Assembly (NCBI GenBank): GCA_964036045.1
Contig: OZ038398.1
Span: 29,457,380-29,521,379, forward strand
Length of the DNA stretch: 64,000 nt
Origin: Eutreptiella sp. 'Long Island Sound 2002'
Taxonomy: Eukaryota; Euglenozoa; Euglenophyceae; Eutreptiales; Eutreptiaceae
Direction of reading: 5' to 3'
The notes under the pieces were generated by a model that was not told where the DNA came from, made no database searches, and saw only the letters and a program-made list of their open reading frames with translations. Numbering within the stretch: the first letter of the stretch is position 1; every line of letters begins with the position of its first letter. Position numbers and translations under genes: made by a program. Below, piece by piece: positions 39,435 through 50,900 of the stretch.

Positions 39435-39958
39435 ATGGATGCTCAAGACATCATTGATTTCATCACAAAATTGCCAGAGTCGATGCAACAGATAAAAGAC
39501 ATGCAAGTCGCACTGGATGCAATGGAAGAGATGGATGCAAACACATTATCAGAGTGGCAAGCGACAAAAGCATACGCCAAATTGACTGGTCACAAAACAG
39601 TATGCGTCGCGAAAGAATTCTTGCCTCTGTTACACAATGCCTTACATTTCATGCCCTCTGGGAAACCCAAGAGGGCGATGGCCTCGGCGATCAAGGAAGA
39701 TGTCTTCCTGATTTCGTCGGCGTTGGAGGGGGCACTGAAACGCCCCGGGTCTGCGGAACAGTCCTTCGTGTGGCAGGATAAAACGCAGACGAGGCCAGCG
39801 ATCGTCAAGCGCCTTCTTTCGGAAGCGCCCGCGTTAGTGGACCCTGCAAAGCGACGCAAAGTCATGAAAGAGGTCCCACATTACGCGGAAATCGGACGTA
39901 CACCAGTTTTCAACGCTCCAATACGCCGAGAACTGGACGCAGAGAAGGTGCGCTGGGA
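39435..39958 (+). pseudogene. Element D ORF, 5' part, function unknown
   Basis: The ATG at 39435 opens about 175 codons before the LTR of B1 cuts the frame at 39959; the last few apparent residues (ERCP) come from that LTR. The product looks mainly helical, with an acidic N-terminus and a basic middle (KRAMASAIKED, DPAKRRKVMKEV). I do not recognise a family. Its place after a long leader, next to other retroelements, would suit a gag-like or other element protein, but it could be a host-gene 5' exon. The rest lies beyond the right edge of the window. Confidence 0.5.
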
Positions 39959-40670
39959 AGAAAGATGTCCTTGAATTATGCCCTAGGTCTTTTGATGTAT
40001 TCCTGCAGGTTTTGTAGTTGAAAACCCCAAACCAAAGCAGCAAGTAGAGCAAGGACTGAATGTGGATCGAATCAATGATTGGTTTTGGAATCCAGTGTAA
40101 CACAGAAGGGCTGCAGATAGACAAAGCAGGTTTATGCACATAGATTCAATCACAAATGGATAATACAAAAGATTTTATATGAAAATTGGTCAGACTCTAG
40201 CCTCAGAGGTTGCAATAGGCACTTCATGTGCACTCTTTTGGGTGAAATGGTGCTGGTTAGGACTGAGGGGCATAGATGTCAAGACCACACAGAATATGAC
40301 TTGGCCAAGCAACTGAATTCAGAAACAGTTACAAAGTAGGACCACAATAAGTGGTAGAAACAATTGAGTATAGGGGTCTTGGGGTGGGAGACCACTTAGG
40401 CTTAACCTCCAAGGCCAACAAGCATGAAATGCCTGATTTATTTTGGTATGACCTCCATGAAGGAAGGTACCTCCGCTCAGTTGAGTGGTAGGGGTGAACT
40501 TCATGGGGGGGCTAGGGTCACAACCCTAGTTACTTTGAGAAAGTGTACTTTAGGCAACAAAAGAGAGATAAAAACACTTAAGTTTGTCTTAGCATCAACA
40601 AAGGGTTTTAAGGGGGGCTTAGCCTGGATCAAGCCCTCCAAGAAAGACATGGCAGTGACTTTTTCTTACT
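39959..40670 (-). repeat. B1 3' LTR (712 bp)
   Basis: Same LTR as B3 and B2. On the minus strand it starts AGTAAGAAAAAGTCACTGCC (40670) and ends CATCTTTCT (39959). The likely target duplication to the left is tggga (39954-39958). Confidence 0.9.
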
Positions 40671-41669
40671 CCCCCCTGGAGTACTAGTTAGCTAAGCTAG
40701 TAGGACCAAGGAAAAAGGCTGAAATATTCCCAAAATTACCTCAAAAAAATGCATTAAACTTACCAAAAACATCCTCATCACTTCATAGAAGCCTATCACA
40801 CTGTAGGTACCCTAGAAAAACAGTGTAATGTACCGTGAATGATGTCCCTTCGATGGGGCATTCCTCAAAAGTCGCCGGCGTTCGACGAAAACTTTTGGAA
40901 AAAGTTTGGGGGTAGTGGGAATTGAACCCAGGACTCCCTCCCTAGAGCACATGTGCTTGACCACTAGGGCACAGTCGGACGCTCTAATGCGGACGGCTAT
41001 CGCCGTAAAAACAGCGTTTTAGTATACGTCCTGACCAAAGGCCAGGGCGGAGCAATACTCCCAATGGAGGACACAAACCCCCAGGAGCTGGAAAAAATAG
41101 AAAATGGAACCAGCAGGGAGTGATTCCTGCGGTTTAGCGGAAGGGGTTGCGATTTAGCAAGTGAAATCGTTAAAAATCGACGAAACCACGCGGGAAATCG
41201 TCAATTTCACACATAACTAAAAGTCGCAGACCAGCGCAAAGGGAGCGGACTCCAAGAAAAGGGTTGCGCAAGCGTAAACGGCTTTTGGAAAAGAAGGTAT
41301 GAGCCGTAGTTTTTAAAGTTTTAAAGGAAATTTTTGCACAGTTGCATCAAAATTTTTATAAACTTCAGAGTCAAGCATTCAAATTCAGCCCACACCACAG
41401 AGCAGTTCAACAACCCGTCTCTCAGGTATGTCTGTGTCACCTCACACTCACGCATTGCGTTCGTGTTGGTTGTTTCGTCAAAACGTTAGGGTTGTCAACG
41501 CTGTGCTCGTTGGGGGGTCGGGTGTTCTTCTCTCGTGCTCTGCACAGGTAAAAGCAGGAATGAAAGGTATGTGATGCGAATGGAGCGCGCAGCGCGCACG
41601 TAGGGTTAGAATATGCGCTGTGCTCGCGATGCATGTGCCTAATCGAGGCATCCACACGCTGTGACGCTT
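40671..41669 (-). other. B1 3' region, distal part
   Basis: Non-coding; matches 57,449-58,445 of B3 and 42,396-43,395 of B2. Begins on the minus strand with the G-run purine tract before the LTR. Contains a tRNA-like module (minus, about 40,915-40,979; B-box GGTTCAATTCC). B2 interrupts it at 41670 with duplication cgctt (41665-41669). Confidence 0.8.
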
Positions 41670-42395
41670 AGAAAGATGTCCTTGAATTATGCCCTAGGTC
41701 TTTTGATGTATTCCTGCAAGTTGGTTTTGTAGTGGAAAACCCCAAACCAAAGCAGCAAGTAGAGCAAGGACTGAATATGGATCGAATCAATGAAATCAAT
41801 GATTGGTTTTGGAATCCAGTGTAACACAGAAGGGCTGCAGATAGACAAAGCAGGTATATGAACATAGATTCAATCACAAATGAATAATGCAAAAGGTTTT
41901 ATATGAAAATTGGTCAGACTCTAGCCTCAGAGGTTGCAATAGGCACTTCATGTGCACTCTTTTGGGTGAAATGGTGCTGGTTAGGACTGAGGGGCATAGA
42001 TGTCAGGACCACACAGAAAATGACTAGGCCAAGCAACTGAATTCAGAAACAGTTACAAAGTAGGACCACAATAAGTGGTAGAATCAATTGAGTATAGGGG
42101 TCTTGGGGTGGGAGACCACTTAGGCTTAACCTCCAAGGCCCACAAGCATGGAATGCCTGATTTATTTTGGTATGACCTCCATGAAGGAAGGTACCTCCGC
42201 TCAGTTGATTGGTAGGGGTGAACTTCATGGGGGGGGCTAGGGTCACAACCCTAGTTACCTTGAGAAAGTGTACTTTAGGCCACAAAAGAGAGATAAAAAC
42301 ACTTAAGTTTGTCTCAGCATCAACAAAGGGTTTTAAGGGGGGCTTAGCCTGGATCAAGCCCTCCAAGAAAGACATGGCAGTGACTTTTTCTTACT
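41670..42395 (-). repeat. B2 3' LTR (726 bp)
   Basis: Minus-strand start AGTAAGAAAAAGTCACTGCC at 42395, preceded by a G-run (purine tract, 42396-42402). It carries two short duplications that B1 and B3 LTRs lack. Confidence 0.92.
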
Positions 42396-44999
42396 CCCCC
42401 CTGGAGTACTAGTTGATCAAGCTAGTAGGACCAAGGAAAAAGGCTCAAATATTCCCAAAATTACCTCAAAAAATGCATTAAACTTACCAAAAACATTCTC
42501 ATCACTTCATAGAAGCCTATCACACTGTATGGACCCTTGAAAAACAGTGTAATGTACCGTGAATGATGTCCCTTCGAAGGGGCATTCCTCAAAAGTCGTC
42601 GGCGTGAGGCGAAAACTTTTGGAAAAAGTGTGGGGGCAGTGGGAATTGAACCCAGGACTCCCTGTCTAGAGCACATGTGTCTGTCCACTAGGGTACAGTC
42701 GAACGCTCTAATGCGGACGGTTATCACCGTATAAACAGCGTTTTAGTAAACGTCCTGACCAAGGGCCAGGGCGGAGCAATACTCCCAATGGAGGACACAA
42801 ACCCCCAGGAGCTGAAAAAAATAGAAAATGGAACCAGCAGGGAGTGATTCCTGCGGTTTTGCGGAAGGGGCTGCGATTTAGCAAGTGAAATCGTTGAAAA
42901 TCGACGAAACCACGCGGGAAATCGTCATTTTTACACATAACTTAAAGTCGCAGACAAGCGCAAACGAAGCGGACGCCAAGAAAAGGGTTGCGCAAGCGAA
43001 AACGGCTTTTGGAAAAGAAGGTATGAGCCGTAGTTTTTAAAGTTTTAAAGAAAATTTTTGCACAGTTGCATCAAAATTTTTATAAACTTCAGAGTAAAGT
43101 ATTCAAAATCAGCCCATACCACAGAGCAGTTCAACAACCAGTCTCTCAGGTATGTCTGTGTCACTTCACACTCACGCATTGCGTTCGTGTTGGTTGCTCC
43201 GTCAAAACGTTAGGGTTGTTAACGCTGTGCTCGTAGGGGGGTCGGGTGTTCATCTCTCGTGCTCTGCACAGGTGAAAGCAGGAGTGAAAGGTATGTGATG
43301 CGAATGGAGCGCGCAGCGCGCATGTAGGGTTAGAATATGCGCTGTGCTCGCGATGCATGTGCCTAATCTAGGCATCCACACGCTGTATCGCTTCACCTGT
43401 ATCCCTAATCCACCCTTGTTTCTTTCTTCACAGGTAAGCGTTTGTACGTGTGCGGCCGTAGCGTTCAAGTTGAGTTGCTTAAAACGCTTAGGTTTGTTTT
43501 GTGTTCGTTTCAATGCGGCATTCACACGATGCATGGTGAGTAAGGTAGGTTAGCCCAGGAGGAGCTCACCTCCTGGTTGAGTCTGTGGTTAAGCCTCCCT
43601 TCCCTGCGTGCACATGATGCATTAAAGGGTAGGCCACGCGAATTGCGCACGGTAAACCTTGTTTAGGTTACCCAGAGGCTCCTCGGTACGTTCTTTAAGA
43701 GAACCCGAGGAGTTTCTTAAAGCTTGCTTGCTTGACAGGGGTAGCTGCATCTGCAGCGTGTTTGCGAACAGCGTATTATAGGTCACACTGAGAAGGGTAG
43801 AATACCTGGAGTGTGGCTTGGTTCCACAGTCGCAAACGCCCCTTCATCTGCCTCTTTTGTACAGGTGGGAGAGGTTAGGGTGATTGGTGCACGCAGCAGC
43901 TGCCTTCGGCGGCTACCATTTTTCTGCCCCAGCAAAACAGGGGCGCTGATCACAAATCATATCACTGTGCCTCAGCCAGTACTGGCGAGGACAGTTCGAC
44001 CTCAACGACATCTGCGCTGTGCACGCAACGAGAGCACCCCTTCCCTTCAAGCCCTAGCAGGGGAAACACGTTGTGGCGTCCCCTGTTAGGCCACAGCTGC
44101 TTAGGAGCGCTGTGTTCTCTCGTCCTTTTCACAGGAGGGTCGTTAGGACCCATGAGAACTTCACCTTCGCAACGCCAAGTAGAGTGTGCGTGTAGGAGTG
44201 GTAGTCCTGAGTGGGGGCTAGAGCCAGTTGCCCAGTGCTCGCCCACCAGGATGGTGCCACTGTAGGGTGTGTAGGACCTGTAGGGGGCGTGTCACTGTCC
44301 CACCCTTTTCCTGCAATTTTAGCTGGGCTGGTGGGCTGTGACAGTGGTTAGGTTAGTGTTTTTGGCCACATAGCAAACAGGCGTTTTGCATGCCTTCATA
44401 GCTTTTGGCCACCCCTCCCTGTAGTAGACAGATAGGTAGGGAAAACAATACCTGGACTAACACTCTGGGTATTCCCCCAAGGTTTTGCGCCAGCACAGAA
44501 ATTGGGCGCATAGGGGAGGGGAGACCCGGGGCGTACCCCGTGGCATCAATAAGCCAACCCTCCAGGTTTAGCAAGGGCGCAGACTTGGGTATAATTAGGA
44601 CACCACTTCTGCGGCTTGCTCTCAGGACCTTAGGACTAGCACACTCACACATACACTATGGCAGGTAAGGGTAAGGTAAACCCTGTAAGGAAGGGTAGAA
44701 CCCCATGGGTCTGGACCAGTCAGGGGTCCTAACTGTGGGCTCGCTTGTCCCCAAGGAGGGAAGACACACCTTGCCTCATAACACCTTGCTTGTCATTCCC
44801 CCCTGGTGTAGAAAGCCACCGTTCTTCGTTGGCTCACCAAGGTCATTACATTAGGGCAGTACCCATGCAACACATGGTCAACAAGGCAAACACTCGCTGG
44901 GTGGCTGCAATCTTGATAAGCGGCCACCTGGCTCACGCTGGAAACCATAGGCATGGGTCTGCAGGGCACAGACAGGGTCAGTAGACTGACACAGGGTAA
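42396..44999 (-). other. B2 long 3' region with conserved signals
   Basis: 2.6 kb between the pol stop and the 3' LTR, with no long conserved ORF. It holds the purine tract, a tRNA-like module (minus, about 42,640-42,697), a block shared with A3 (about 43,625-44,690), and on the plus strand a series of splice-like sites: cag|gtatgt at 43149/43150, cacag|gtgaaa at 43271, cttcacag|gtaagcg at 43433, g|gtgagt at 43535, gtacag|gtggg at 43864 and ttcacag|gaggg at 44134. After the pol TAA its frame stays open about 69 codons. Confidence 0.7.
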
Positions 45000-47900
45000 T
45001 TAGTTTCGCTTCTTACGCTGGGACATAGTCTCAGCACGGGTTAGGAGCTGCCCCTCGTTGTTCTCAACGAGGTAAGTGCGGAAGATGGGGTTGATACTCC
45101 CATCTGGTTGTATGAAGGCTGACATAGGTTCCCAGACCGCCTCGGACAACCCATAGCCATCCCACAGGGTAAGGAATTTCCAGCCCTGTTTATACTCGTG
45201 GCGAGCAATACCTGCAACCACGTAGTAACCATCGACTGCCATCTCATCGGCAGTCATCTCTTCGAGTTCGTCTGCCTCCTCTGGACTGGCAGCGTTCTCT
45301 AGGTCTATACGTTCAATCTCACTGTCGCTGAGGCGCCACTCATCCCAAGACAAGTCGTCAGGGGAGTGATAGTGCCTCAGCTGCTTAGGAGCACATAGCA
45401 GTTCACCACCTAGACGTGGACTGCATCTGACATGGATCCTGGATCCATCTATCCTGATGATACGATAGGGTCCAAAGTAAGGGTCCTGTAGGCAGTTACG
45501 TGGCCAGGAGGGTAGGCGTGAATGGTGTACCAAAACAAGGTCACCAACCTTGAAGCTGGCAGGTCGCCGTAGGCGGTTCCGTCGGCTCTGTTCACGGTCA
45601 CGAATGCGCCTCACGTTAGTACCAGCCTGGTTAGCCAGAGACTGCTTGTGTTCTAGCCAATCTCCTACAGGGCTCTTGAAGTCCTCAGGAAAGGGGGTTT
45701 TGAAGAACCAAGCAGGTCGTCCTCCATGGAACAGTTCGTGGGGGGTGAAACCCGTAGAAGAGCTCCGCTGTGAGTTCATGGACAGAACTGCCCAGGGCAC
45801 TAGGCGTACCCAGTCCTTGGTGCGCTCCTGTTTCATCAGGATTCTTAAGTTTTGCTCCACCACACGGTTCTGTCTCTCACAGAGAGGGTTAGACGTGTGA
45901 GTGTAGGGCACACCTGTGGTTACCTCCACGTTGAGGGCATTTAGCACTCGTTTGTACCACCCAGTGTCACTGCGGATGCGTACATCTTCATCAGAGTGCA
46001 CCTGTTTAGGTGCTCCATAGGGTTCGAACCATTGTTCGACCAACATTTTCACAGTCTGCTCACCTGTGATTTTCTTATTGCAAGGGAACACACGGGTGAA
46101 GCGAGATAGACCACAGGTGACCACGAGGCAACTATCATAGCCGCCAAAGCGTGGTAGGCCGTGGATGTAATCCACGTAGAGAAGAGAGTTAGCACAATAG
46201 GGTATGGGTAAGCTGGAGATCAGACCCCTATCGCTACTGTCGCTCTGCTTGCTGGCATGACAGCCACAAGCATCCACAATGGTCTGCATACGCGACCTCA
46301 GTTCAGTCAGGGTTAGACTAGAGTAGAAACACTCACGGAAGAACTCCACTGAGCGATTAGCGCCAGTGTGACCGGAACTGAGATGGGACCACTGTAGGCA
46401 CCCATCTAGTCGTGCCTCAGGCACCACAATTCGGTCCTCGTAGAAGAGGTACTGATTGTTTTTATACCACTGGTGCCCGTCAATGACACGGGGTTCGAGA
46501 CCAGTGTTGAGGGTTTGGAGAATTTCTTCATACTCTGACTGATAGTCGGTTAGACTCCAACCCACCAGGATTCCAGCAGTGCGCATGGACAGGTCAAGCT
46601 GGACATCCATACGCTGGAAAGCCTCTTTGGCGAGCGCCTCAGAGCTCTCACCAATAAGCGCATCGAAGTTGTTGCGCGATATATAGTCAGACAGTTCATT
46701 GTTAATCCCGGGGATATGATGCACTGTCAGCCTGAACTGGCTCAGGTAAGTCCACCACCGTTTTAGCTTCGCTTTCTCTGGTGGTGGGCCCTTCTGAAAA
46801 GACTTCACAGGCTCCTGGTCACACAGCCAGACAATAGGGTTAGACCCCAGGAGTCGGGATTGTGAAGATAGCACCAACATACCGGCCAGGAGTTCCTGGT
46901 CATAGGTGCTGTAGTTGGAACGCGCTTGGTTCCACTTCCAATTCCAGTGTCCCAGTGGCACCAGTCGCCACTCACTGGTAGGATAGTCGTGTTTCAACGA
47001 ACCATCACGGTTCAGTCCAGTAGTACGATAATGGCAGTGGGTTAGCTCAGCGGGGTTAAGCTCCTGCCATTGATAGATCGTACCTCCCCCCCCTACATCA
47101 CTGGCATCAGTGATCAGGACTATCTCGCCCTCGGGGCGGGGAACTCCCAGGCAGTTGGAGGAGGCAATCTTCTTCTTCAACTCCTGGAAACACTCTTCCT
47201 CTCTGGAGGTCCACCTCCAGGGAGTAGTTTTCTTGATTAGGTCAGTGAGGGGTGCAGAGGAGTAAGTAAAATTGTGGATGTGACGCCGATAGAAATTACA
47301 GGCGCCCACAAAACTCCTCACATCGTGTAGACCCTTCTTAGGGTCATCGCGAATCTGCATGTCCTGTAGGGGCTGCATCTTAGACGCGGCTGGTTTCCAC
47401 CAGCCATACCCCAAGTCGAAACCCAAATACTCCATCTCCTCTTTCATGAACTCACATTTTTCGAGTTTGATTCGGAGATGGTTTTCTTGACAAACAGTGA
47501 AGAATTCACGTAGGAGAAGGACATGGTCCTCTTTGGTATTAGTACCCAAACTCACGTCGTCGATGTGAGCCTCCATTTCTGCACCCCGAGAAATCAACTC
47601 TTGTACTAGAGGCCTGCGCCTCAGTATGTACAAAATTTTGTTCATAAGCTCCTGGAAGAGCGCTGGGGCGTTAGCCACCCCGAAAGGCATAACCTTCCAC
47701 TTGAAGACACGACCCTTAGGGGCTATAAAGGCAAGCAGCTCCTGAGCTGCGGCGGTTAGGTCAACCTGCCAGAAACCAGAGCGTTTGTCCATTTTGGTCT
47801 TATACCTACATTTGGCAATACGCTCCAGGGTGTTTTCCATGTTAGGAATACTCCCTGAGTGGTTCTGGGTTTTCTTGTTGACCTCACCATAGTCTACAAC

Positions 47901-50900
47901 AAGACGTAGAGCAGTCGACCCTGGTTTAGCAACAAGGAAACAGGGGCTGCAGTGATGGGGATAGTCCCCATGTTTGTACTCTTCAACGAGGCCAGCATCA
48001 ATGCATTCTTGGATCTGGCGCTCGATTTCTTCAACCTGTTCCTGTGGAGCGGGATAGGGACGACGCCTCACTCGCGTCTTTTCAAATTCTGGTTTCAATT
48101 TCAGGTCCATCTGGACCAGTTTTTTGCAAGATAGGGGAGGCGGCAAGGCGCCGAACACCTCCTCATGGGTTATCAGCAGTTTCTTCAGGCGGGGGTCAAG
48201 GTTAAGACTCTCGACTTTCTGAAGGAAATCCTCCTCAGCATGGAGGTTGCTTTTTCCATGTTCTTTCTTTTTATGCCGATCAGCAGTTTCGGCAGGTACA
48301 GTACCATCGTCCCACTCAGGGGGACATTGCTGCCCATAGTGTAGAGAGTACACTAGAGGTATCTCAGGATCAGGCAGCGTATAGGACTCATCGTCCTCCT
48401 CAGACCAGATGGAGTATTTCCAGGTCTGTCTGAGGTATTGCAGCCGCTCTTGGCGCTCAATACCTTCGGCCTTCAGGTACAACAGCCGTCGGAGTTCTTG
48501 CGTGTCATGCTCAGACAAGGGCATGTTATTAGCAGCAGGCCGTGCCAGAGCATCAGTACTCCGGGCCACGGGTTCACCTGTGTGCACAGGCTGCATGTGT
48601 AGCACTGGTTTCCCAACAGAGGAAGCGGGTTCAGAGGTTGACTCTAGATCTACCTCCTCTAGCAACAGCTGGGCCAGGAAAGCACTATGTTTTAGGTCAA
48701 CACAGCTGGGATCAACAGAGGGAATAGTGCTGGCGATCTCAGACAGTTGGTCGTCAGCATCCTCTTTTACAGCTGCAGGTTCCAGATAGTCATCAGGAGA
48801 CTCACACCCTGTAAGTGTGGCAGATAGGTGCTCAGGAGATCGATTTTTGGAATCATAAAGGGTCAGGCCTCGATTTTCGGCCATGACCTCTTTTAGTAGC
48901 ACCTGGTCAAGGTCACACAGGGGTACAGGATTGAGAGATCCATCGATGATGGACAGGAAACTGGCCCACTCAGGGGCCTGCATAGCTGTGTCTGAGTCCT
49001 CAGGCACATAGATGGGGCCGTCGGGGAGTTGCACTCTTCCCACGGTCATTCGGTCAAGCATACGGCGCCAGTAGGCATGTTCACCAGAGCAACCCCAGTC
49101 AGGGGTGCACATAACAACCCTTCCTCCCTCATAAGCGATCTTGGTCAGGACCTTCGCGAGCAGGGAGAAGGGAGGGTTAGCATACGCTAGGCCCATTGCT
49201 TTCCAGAAGAAACGGAAAGCATTGTTCGTTTGTTTCGAGCAGTACAACTGCATGATGTGCTGTTGTTGGCTAGCAAACAATTCCACCTGGATCTCATCCA
49301 GGTTTACCTGAAGGGCCGCCAGTCCATTTTCGAGAACATGACGGGCCAGTTGGTAATTTTCAGTACGATAGTTCGTCTTGGCTGCGTAGCGCAGCCCAGA
49401 CTCTTTTCGTCCTGACAGCTCCAAAGGAACGGAGAATAGCCCACTGCCAAAGTCGCAGTGCAAAGAGTAAGGACGCTGTAGGGACAGCATTTTAACCTGG
49501 GGGTTTCTTCTTAGAAAGTCAGTGCCAATGACAATGTCAAAGGCGTCAGTGTCCAACACTCTGCAGTGTTGAGTCACGGTTTCGTCGCCCAGACAGATGG
49601 TCACATCGACCCCCTCCAAGGAATGGATGGTACGCCCATCCCCTACTCTTATGGCCACAGTCTTAGTCTTCCTGAAAGTTTTAAGCAGGCGCCGGGCCAC
49701 TATGGAAAGTGTTGCACCGGTATCAAGCACTGCTCGAAAAACCTGATCTCCGATTTTCACGAGGATCCAGAAAACCAAGTCCTCCTCTTCGGAGCCGCCC
49801 CCCTGTTCGTCATCAGGGAATTTCACATCCACTCCTGCAGCCATGAGGGACTTGGCCATCCAGGCCAAGCGCCTCTTCTTAGAATTATTCCCCTCAGGGG
49901 TAGCGTTATCCCCTTGGGGTCGCTTCTTGGGGACACCTGCGGCAGGAGCGGGTGTGGCAGCAGGAGTAGGCGTAGCAACAGGCGCTGATGAGCGCCTCTG
50001 GGCGTTAGGGGGTCCAGTCTTACCACCCCCCTTGCCACCTCCTTTACCTTTATCCCCATTCGGGGGATTTCTGGCGGGCGTCGGGTTCTTCTGGCGCTCC
50101 GCCTCCTGACGCTTGAGTTTGTCACTCTCGCGTTTCTTGATGTGGCATTCGTCCTCATAGTGACGACGCTTGCCACAGTTACCACAGGTGATGGTACACC
50201 TGAAGTGGTCCTGATGGGTCACAGTTTTCCCATCTTTAGTATGCTGCTGACGTTTCATCTGCAGCATACAGCCACTGCGAAGATCGCAGTCAGAGGCATG
50301 ACAAGGTCCCCCCTTGTCATTGACAGGTCGGCAGTAAAACAGGGGGGGGGTGCCTGCATCAGTTGGAACCTCGTTCATGGCACGTAGGTTGCCCCTCCCT
50401 TTACCGCCTCCCTGGTTGGTGTTAGTGGGATTTTTATGCCCCTTCCCTTCGCCACGTTCAGGGGTAGGGGTACCACCTCGTCCCAAATGTTTCTTGAGGA
50501 ACTTCTCCATGTGGGAGTCGTTCTCTCTCTCAAGAGCTAGCTCAATCAAGAGATCCACCAGTGTATCATACGAGTGGGTCCTGCTCTTCCTCTCAGAGGT
50601 TGAGCGGCAATCATCCCACGTACGCTGGGGGATCTTACTCATGAGCCACAGGTGGGGCTCAGTGGCTCCGTAGGAGCCCACATTCATTCTCGAAAATAAG
50701 TACTCCATGTCGCACACATACTCAGAAATTCGCGCAGCGGATGGAAACTCCGGGAGCATAGGTAGCTCCTCGATTTGTGTGCGTACGCTGAGGTCAGTCT
50801 CATAGACTGGGAATGTTTTCTCTAACCTCAGGAATACCTCCGCCCAAGTAGAACAGGTTTTCACAATCTGTTTGACCTGTTTTTGCAAAAACTTCTTTTT

